Positions 30,478 through 35,935 of a DNA stretch of 35,935 nt are shown here, in pieces; the first letter of the stretch is position 1; the number at the start of each line of letters is the position of its first letter. Source of the stretch: Gammaproteobacteria bacterium (lineage in GTDB: Bacteria > Pseudomonadota > Gammaproteobacteria > SZUA-140); contig WGNS01000043.1 of the NCBI GenBank assembly GCA_016124415.1, positions 1-35,935 of the forward strand. The letters run 5' to 3'. The notes below the pieces were generated by a model. The model saw nothing but the letters and a program-made list of their open reading frames with translations, was not told where the DNA came from and made no database searches. The translations under genes and the position numbers were made by a program.

Positions 30478-30507
30478 TTGACAAACGCAAAAAGGGTCTT
30501 GTATCAC
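30478..30507 (+). promoter_or_regulatory. sigma-70 promoter candidate for rpsO-pnp
   Basis: A perfect -35 hexamer TTGACA (30478-30483) is followed after 18 bases by TATCAC (30502-30507, 4 of 6). A second possible -10, TAGAAT (30523-30528), has only a weak -35. The region 30297-30571 holds no other feature that I can support. The -35 is convincing, the exact -10 is not. Confidence 0.5.
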
Positions 30508-30571
30508 AAGGCCATATGCAGATAGAATTATGCGCCTTAATTCACCGAAGCGAAGTAATCAGGAAAAACAG

Positions 30572-30841
30572 ATGGGATTGAACGCCGAACTCAAGTCGCA
30601 GCTCGTCAACGAGTATCAACGCACCCCGGGCGACACCGGATCGCCTGAAGTCCAGGTTGCGCTGTTGTCCGCTCGTATCGACCAGCTGACCGCTCACTTC
30701 AAAGAGCATATCCACGACTTCCATTCCAGGCAGGGTTTGCTGCGCATGGTCAGCAGCCGTCGCAAGTTGCTCGACTACCTGCGCAAGCAGGACATTACTC
30801 GTTATCAATCGCTGATATCGAGACTCGGACTGCGCAAGTAA
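30572..30841 (+). CDS. rpsO: 30S ribosomal protein S15
   Basis: An 89-residue primary-binding ribosomal protein that contacts 16S rRNA helices in the platform of the small subunit. [33 protein letters not shown] and the [12 protein letters not shown] segment are diagnostic. The ATG at 30572 with an AGGA ribosome site gives exactly the 89 residues of E. coli S15; a longer frame from 30530 is not needed. S15 represses its own translation in E. coli; no homologous pseudoknot was worked out here. pnp follows, as in most proteobacteria. Confidence 0.98.
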   Translation: MGLNAELKSQLVNEYQRTPGDTGSPEVQVALLSARIDQLTAHFKEHIHDFHSRQGLLRMVSSRRKLLDYLRKQDITRYQSLISRLGLRK

Positions 30842-30903
30842 GCAGCTCGTCTTTCGTCCTGGATGGGACAACGTTTTTGAATACACCCGCCCAATTTCGT
30901 AAT

Positions 30904-30937
30904 GCCAGGCGCAGGCAGAAGGCTGCTTGCGCCTGGC
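30904..30937 (+). promoter_or_regulatory. long hairpin in the rpsO-pnp spacer (processing-site candidate)
   Basis: GCCAGGCGCA (30904-30913) pairs with TGCGCCTGGC (30928-30937), continued by five inner pairs (one G-T) around an AAGG loop, making a 15-bp stem. No T run follows, so it is not an intrinsic terminator. E. coli carries an RNase III processing hairpin at this place in the pnp leader, through which PNPase controls its own mRNA; a similar role is inferred. Confidence 0.6.
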
Positions 30938-30993
30938 TCGTCGCCTATGCTGGCGGTATGATGCCGCCTTCCCAATTGAAGTGAGAACCGAAA

Positions 30994-33066
30994 GTGACCC
31001 CTCTAAAAAGACAGTTTCAGTATGGCAACCGCACCGTAACTCTTGAGACCGGCGAAATCGCCCGACAGGCCACCGGGGCCGTCATGGTCAGCATGGGGGA
31101 CACCGTCGTCATGGTTACGGCCGTCGGCAAGGCCGAGGCTGATCCCAACAAGGACTTCTTCCCGTTGACGGTCAACTATCAGGAGCGCGCATACGCCGCA
31201 GGTAAGATTCCCGGCGGCTTCTTCAAGCGGGAAGGTCGTCCGACTGAAAAGGAAACCCTGACGTCGCGTCTGATCGACCGACCGATGCGTCCTTTGTTTC
31301 CGAAGGGGTTCTACAACGAGGTTCAGGTGATTGCGACCGTGGTGTCGCTGGACAAGGATATCGATCCGGATATCCCCGCGATGATCGGCGCCTCTGCAGC
31401 CGTCGCGATCTCCGGTATCCCGTTCTCCGGTCCGATCGGCGCAGCGCGGGTCGGTTATATCGATGGTCAATACGTGTTGAATCCGGCCATGAGCCAGATG
31501 AGCGATTCACAGCTCGATCTCGTCGTTGCGGGTACCGAGCACGCCGTATTGATGGTCGAGTCGGAAGCGAAGCAATTGTCCGAGGAGGTCATGCTCGGCG
31601 CCGTGATCTTCGGTCACGATGCCCAGCAGGTCGTCATCGAGAACATCAAGGCGCTTGCGGCAGAGGTCGCCAACACGCCGATGGCATGGTCTCCCGCCCC
31701 CGTGGACGAGGCCCTGGCCCAGGCCGTCAAGGCGGCCGGCGAGGCCCGCATCACGGCTGCCTACCAGATCCAGGACAAGCTCGCACGCCAGGCCGAGATG
31801 GGCGTTATCCGTAACGATCTGGCCTCCCAGTTGGATGATGCGCAGTGGTCCTCCTCGCAGGTCCTGGGCGCGGTTTCCTCCCTGGAGAAGAAGATTGTTC
31901 GCGGTCGGATCCTGAGCGGCGAGCCCCGTATCGACGGTCGTGACAGCAGCACGGTCCGCAGCATCAACGTACGGGTCGGCGTATTGCCGCGCACCCATGG
32001 CTCCGCCCTGTTCACGCGCGGCGAGACCCAGGCTCTGGTCGTGACGACGCTGGGTACGGGACGCGATGCCCAGATCCTCGATGAGCTTCAGGGGGAGCGT
32101 AGGGACGCCCTGATGTTCCACTACAACTTCCCGCCCTCCTGCGTCGGGGAGACCGGTATGGTCGGCAGCCCCAAGCGCCGCGAAATCGGCCACGGCCGCC
32201 TGGCCCGCCGCGGTATCAGCGCCGTGTTGCCGGATATCGAATCTTTCCCGTACGTGCTCCGGATCGTGTCCGAGATCACCGAATCCAACGGCTCCAGTTC
32301 GATGGCTTCGGTCTGTGGCGCGAGCCTGGCGCTCATGGACGCCGGTGTGCCGATCGCGGCTCCCGTGGCCGGTATCGCGATGGGGCTCGTCAAGGACGGC
32401 GACCGTTTCGCCGTTCTGACCGACATTCTTGGCGACGAGGATCACCTCGGCGATATGGATTTCAAGGTGGCCGGCACCACGAGCGGCGTCACCGCCCTGC
32501 AGATGGACATCAAGATTGACGGTATTACGCGCGAGATTATGGCCAAGGCCCTTGAGCAGGCCAAGGCCGGGCGTATGCATATCCTCGGTGAGATGGGCAA
32601 AGTCATCACCCAGTCCCGTCAGGAGATTTCGGACTTCGCGCCGCGCATCCTGACCATGAAGATCAATCCGGACAAGATCCGCGACGTCATCGGCAAGGGA
32701 GGTGCGACCATCCGTGCCCTGACCGAGGAGACCGGCGCCACGATCGATATCGAGGACGATGGCACGGTCAAGATCGCATCGGCCGACAGCCAAGCCAGCC
32801 AGGAGGCCAAGCGCCGTATCGAGCAGTTGACGGCGGAGGTCGAGGTTGGCGCGATTTACGAAGGCCGCGTTGCGAAGCTTATGGATTTCGGCGCTTTCGT
32901 CACGATTCTTCCGGGTAAGGACGGTCTGGTTCACATCTCTCAGATTTCGGACGAACGCGTCGAGAACGTCAGCGACAAGCTGAGCGAAGGCGAGATCATC
33001 CGCGTCAAGGTCATGGAGATCGACAAGCAGGGTCGCATCCGCCTCAGCATGAAGGCCGTGAACTGA
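30994..33066 (+). CDS. pnp: polyribonucleotide nucleotidyltransferase (PNPase)
   Basis: A 690-residue 3'-to-5' phosphorolytic exoribonuclease, a trimer and part of the RNA degradosome. Two RNase PH-like domains are joined by a helical linker. The second contains [10 protein letters not shown] and the catalytic-site region [19 protein letters not shown] domain ([19 protein letters not shown] loop) and a C-terminal S1 domain ([18 protein letters not shown]) complete it. The start is GTG at 30994, giving the standard N-terminus ([19 protein letters not shown]), with only a weak ribosome site, as is common for autoregulated pnp. The protein is slightly shorter than E. coli PNPase (711). Confidence 0.97.
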   Translation: MTPLKRQFQYGNRTVTLETGEIARQATGAVMVSMGDTVVMVTAVGKAEADPNKDFFPLTVNYQERAYAAGKIPGGFFKREGRPTEKETLTSRLIDRPMRPLFPKGFYNEVQVIATVVSLDKDIDPDIPAMIGASAAVAISGIPFSGPIGAARVGYIDGQYVLNPAMSQMSDSQLDLVVAGTEHAVLMVESEAKQLSEEVMLGAVIFGHDAQQVVIENIKALAAEVANTPMAWSPAPVDEALAQAVKAAGEARITAAYQIQDKLARQAEMGVIRNDLASQLDDAQWSSSQVLGAVSSLEKKIVRGRILSGEPRIDGRDSSTVRSINVRVGVLPRTHGSALFTRGETQALVVTTLGTGRDAQILDELQGERRDALMFHYNFPPSCVGETGMVGSPKRREIGHGRLARRGISAVLPDIESFPYVLRIVSEITESNGSSSMASVCGASLALMDAGVPIAAPVAGIAMGLVKDGDRFAVLTDILGDEDHLGDMDFKVAGTTSGVTALQMDIKIDGITREIMAKALEQAKAGRMHILGEMGKVITQSRQEISDFAPRILTMKINPDKIRDVIGKGGATIRALTEETGATIDIEDDGTVKIASADSQASQEAKRRIEQLTAEVEVGAIYEGRVAKLMDFGAFVTILPGKDGLVHISQISDERVENVSDKLSEGEIIRVKVMEIDKQGRIRLSMKAVN

Positions 33067-33088
33067 TTTCTGGCGGTAGCTGAAAGAC

Positions 33089-33123
33089 AAAAAGAAAGGG
33101 GCCCAATGGGCCCCTTTCTTTTT
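33089..33123. terminator. bidirectional intrinsic terminator between pnp and the PilZ gene
   Basis: A perfect 16-bp stem, from AAAAAGAAAGGGGCCC (33089-33104) to its complement (33108-33123), around a 3-nt AAT loop. The A-rich and T-rich ends let it act on both strands, serving pnp from the left and the convergent PilZ gene from the right. Confidence 0.95.
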
Positions 33124-33138
33124 GTTCCGAAGGCGGAA

Positions 33139-33510
33139 TCAGGAATCGAACGTGCCGCCGTCGAAATCGTCCAGATACTTGCGGATCGCCAGGAAGAACA
33201 GCGAGTTGTCGTTCGGGTCCGCAGCGTTGAAACGAATGCCCAGGGAATAGCCGTCACCACCTTGCCTGGGATTGCACCAAGCCGCGACGCCGTTGATCGT
33301 CAGCGTGAAGTCTTCGGAGTCGTAGGTCAGAGCGACGGGCTCGTTGGCGTTGATGGGGCGGTTCATGTTGATGCCGACACCGGAGAGGGAGACGTCGCGA
33401 ATGTGTGTAATGGCGTGACGTTCGTTGTCCTGCTCCAGGAAAAACAGATTATGATGGTTTTCGAGCGTGATCCCACTTCGTGAACTGCTACGCTTTTCCT
33501 CGTAAGTCAT
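33139..33510 (-). CDS. PilZ domain protein (c-di-GMP receptor candidate)
   Basis: A 123-residue single-domain PilZ protein. It has the two c-di-GMP-binding signatures: RxxxR at the N-terminus (RSSSR, residues 7-11) and DxSxxG (DVSLSGVG). The rest of the beta barrel shows VALTYDSEDFTLTINGVAAWC and YSLGIRF. It is expected to sense cyclic di-GMP and modulate motility, adhesion or exopolysaccharide; the target is unknown. The start ATG at 33510 has a GGGAG ribosome site (on the minus strand, six bases upstream) and lies just before the RxxxR motif; a longer frame from 33618 adds 36 residues of unlikely sequence. It is convergent with pnp. Confidence 0.88.
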   Translation of the reverse strand: MTYEEKRSSSRSGITLENHHNLFFLEQDNERHAITHIRDVSLSGVGINMNRPINANEPVALTYDSEDFTLTINGVAAWCNPRQGGDGYSLGIRFNAADPNDNSLFFLAIRKYLDDFDGGTFDS

Positions 33511-33599
33511 ATAAGTCTCCCGGTGTGGTAACTGAATAAACTGACGCGTACTGCTCGGCTTCCTTTTCTGGCTCGGAAGGTCCGGGACTTGCGCCGCAC

Positions 33600-33627
33600 A
33601 TGATAACGTTTGCATCACCTAACGCAA
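33600..33627 (-). promoter_or_regulatory. weak sigma-70 promoter candidate for the PilZ gene
   Basis: Read on the minus strand, TTGCGT (33627-33622), a 16-base spacer and TATCAT (33605-33600) match the consensus at 3 and 5 positions. The start of transcription would be about 85 bases before the ATG. Confidence 0.3.
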
Positions 33628-33701
33628 AATTCCCGCGTCGCGTTCGCGACATTGTTCGCGATGACACGCGTGTTGACGGGCCCTAGGTGTCTTTTACGCC
33701 T

Positions 33702-33710
33702 TGTTATAAT
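33702..33710 (+). promoter_or_regulatory. extended -10 promoter candidate upstream of cysM
   Basis: TGTTATAAT (33702-33710) is a perfect extended -10 (TGn plus TATAAT). TTGACG at 33673-33678 is 26 bases upstream, too far for a normal -35. The 363-base gap between the PilZ gene and cysM (33511-33873) holds no gene that I can support. The leader to cysM would be about 157 bases and contains an ATACTC/GAGTAT inverted repeat (33737-33758). Confidence 0.5.
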
Positions 33711-33873
33711 GTATCGTACATATTTCTGCGAGCTTTATACTCGGGAATCGCGGAGTATGATGACTTGACTTGCCCGTCGGGTCATTAATTTTTAGCGCCA
33801 AATTTTCCTTCAGACCGGAATAGAGAACCGTGACCTGTTCGGCATAGAAGGTAATTCAGGAGATGATTGAACG

Positions 33874-34767
<894 letters not shown>

Positions 34768-34789
34768 GCGGCGGGCGTAGGCGGTTCGG

Positions 34790-35257
34790 ATGGCTTCAGA
34801 GATCGAACGTAAATTCCTGTTGGTTGACGACTCCTGGCGGGAGGCCGTTGTCGCCACGGCGGATTACTGCCAAGGCTACATGGCGACCACCGAAAAGGCC
34901 TCGATTCGTATTCGCGTCGCCGGCGACAAGGCCTATCTCAATATCAAGGGCGCAACGCTGAGCATCGAGCGCACGGAATACGACTATGCAATCCCCGCCG
35001 AGGACGGCCGAGAAATGCTGGCGCGTTTTTGCGTAGGCGAACTCATCGAGAAACGTCGCCATATCGTGCCCTATGAAGGGCACGACTGGGAGATCGACGT
35101 CTTTTCGGGTATCAACGAAGGGCTCGTCATGGCCGAGATCGAACTCACACATGTAGACGAGGCATTTGCCCGTCCACCCTGGCTGGGCAAGGAGGTCTCA
35201 GACGATCATCGCTATTACAACGTCTACCTGGCCGAACACCCGTTCCCAACCTGGTAA
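34790..35257 (+). CDS. CYTH domain protein (triphosphate tunnel metalloenzyme)
   Basis: A 155-residue protein with the CYTH signature ExExK at the N-terminus (EIERKFLLV) and alternating charged strands that line the tunnel: IRIRVAGDKAYLNIKG, RTEYDYAIP, EKRRHIVPYEGHDWEIDVF and MAEIEL. The small bacterial members of this family hydrolyse inorganic tripolyphosphate with metal ions; some others are class IV adenylate cyclases. The first is more likely here from size, but the assignment is by family only. It lies 22 bases after cysM and just before a lipoprotein gene. Confidence 0.9.
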   Translation: MASEIERKFLLVDDSWREAVVATADYCQGYMATTEKASIRIRVAGDKAYLNIKGATLSIERTEYDYAIPAEDGREMLARFCVGELIEKRRHIVPYEGHDWEIDVFSGINEGLVMAEIELTHVDEAFARPPWLGKEVSDDHRYYNVYLAEHPFPTW

Positions 35258-35262
35258 GCGGT

Positions 35263-35935
35263 GTGCGACCGGGGCGATATCTCCTTCTAGCCGTACTATG
35301 TTGTCTGATCCTGGCGGGGTGTAGCGAGAACCGGCACGACGGCCTGCGTTTCGGACTCGCGGCCATGCCGGTCACGCTCGATCCGCGCTATGCGACGGAT
35401 GCCGCCTCGTCGCGTATCAATCGTCTGGTCTACGATCGGCTTGTCGATTTCGATGACTCCCTGAATCCGGTTCCGGCGCTCGCGACGTGGCGACGCCAGT
35501 CCCCTACGCGCTATCGGTTTTCGCTCACGAAGGACGTCGTATTCAGCGATGGCGAGCCGCTCACGATGGCGGACGTAAGGGCGACTTACGCATCCATTCT
35601 CGAACCGAAAACCGCCTCGCCGCATCGCATGTCGTTGACCAACATCCGCACGATGAAGGTTGTCGACAAACACGTACTGGACTTCACACTTGAAAAACCC
35701 GATCTGTTGTTTCCTGGCCGACTGTCGATGGGGATCCTGCCGGCGGCCCTGATTGCGAAGGCGCATCCGTTCAATACCCGCCCCGTCGGTAGCGGTGCCT
35801 TCCGGTTCGTTGACTGGCCGGACGAGGGTCATTTGCAGCTCGAGCGCAAGCGCGACGGGTTGAAGATCGCATTCGTCGCGGTCAAGGATCCTACCGTCAG
35901 GGTTCTCAAACTCGTGCGCGGCGAGATCGACATGC
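35263..35935 (+). CDS. solute-binding family 5 lipoprotein, partial (3' end beyond window)
   Basis: The frame runs open from GTG 35263 to the right edge (224 codons). The N-terminus is a lipoprotein signal: LLLAVLCCLILAGC, a perfect LAGC lipobox with the Cys near residue 20. The mature part has the layout of peptide/nickel ABC binding proteins (family 5): a TLDPRYATDAASSRI segment, VYDRLVDFD, RYRFSLTKDVVFSDGEPLTMADV and the PVGSGAFRF motif. The ligand is likely a peptide or another small solute. It starts five bases after the CYTH stop with a poor ribosome site, so the exact start is uncertain. Confidence 0.87.
   Translation, partial: MRPGRYLLLAVLCCLILAGCSENRHDGLRFGLAAMPVTLDPRYATDAASSRINRLVYDRLVDFDDSLNPVPALATWRRQSPTRYRFSLTKDVVFSDGEPLTMADVRATYASILEPKTASPHRMSLTNIRTMKVVDKHVLDFTLEKPDLLFPGRLSMGILPAALIAKAHPFNTRPVGSGAFRFVDWPDEGHLQLERKRDGLKIAFVAVKDPTVRVLKLVRGEIDM

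Noticed and set aside
31507-33090. 527-codon minus-strand frame opposite pnp
   Set aside because: PNPase on the plus strand is unmistakable, and the antisense translation shows no domains and an unlikely composition.
33511-33618. Longer PilZ protein starting at 33618
   Set aside because: The extra 36 residues lack resemblance to PilZ proteins, and the ATG at 33510 has a good ribosome site.
33673-33710. TTGACG (33673) as -35 partner of TATAAT (33705)
   Set aside because: The 26-base spacing is outside the 16-19 base range; the extended -10 motif is a better explanation.

Overview
The window looks like a piece of a chromosome from a GC-rich gammaproteobacterium. This rests on the conserved gene order trpF-trpB-trpA-accD-folC-dedD-cvpA-purF-metZ, the order dapA-(BamC-like lipoprotein)-purC, the pair rpsO-pnp, and a YcgL-family gene, a family mostly confined to Gammaproteobacteria. 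Betaproteobacteria share part of this order, so the class call is likely but not certain. I cannot name a genus. Most of the window is housekeeping DNA. No phage, insertion sequence, CRISPR array or rRNA was seen.

Layout. Positions 1-8236 (minus strand) hold a tightly overlapping three-gene operon: a membrane-bound hybrid sensor kinase-like protein, an AddB/RecC-like nuclease (FeS type) and a UvrD/RecB-like helicase that runs off the left edge. Positions 8352-9848 (minus) carry a SLOG-fold protein, a WrbA-type quinone reductase and an ArsC-type arsenate reductase. A tRNA-Pro(GGG) at 10067-10143 begins a long plus-strand block: ycgL, a HAD phosphatase, trpFBA, accD, folC, a SPOR protein, cvpA, purF and metZ (10207-20400). 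It combines late tryptophan synthesis, fatty-acid, folate and purine synthesis and methionine synthesis, mostly with overlapping or nearly touching genes.

Positions 20492-23930 form a cell-surface module: a chemoreceptor with a good flagellar sigma-28 promoter candidate, a small PstS-like periplasmic protein and an outer-membrane porin, closed by a strong terminator. Next come dapA, a short BamC-like lipoprotein, an unusual array of 14-nt and 7-nt repeats (25140-25310), purC and purL. A small unknown gene, rpsO, pnp and a terminator shared with a convergent PilZ gene follow. The right end has cysM, a CYTH-domain phosphatase and the start of a lipoprotein solute-binding protein that runs off the right edge.

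The most unusual items are two. First, the sensor kinase in the nuclease-helicase operon has Arg where the phosphorylated His should be, and Arg where the second receiver should have its Asp, although its ATP-binding domain looks intact. Second, the repeat element between the BamC-like gene and purC has inverted ends and supplies the lipoprotein's stop codon.
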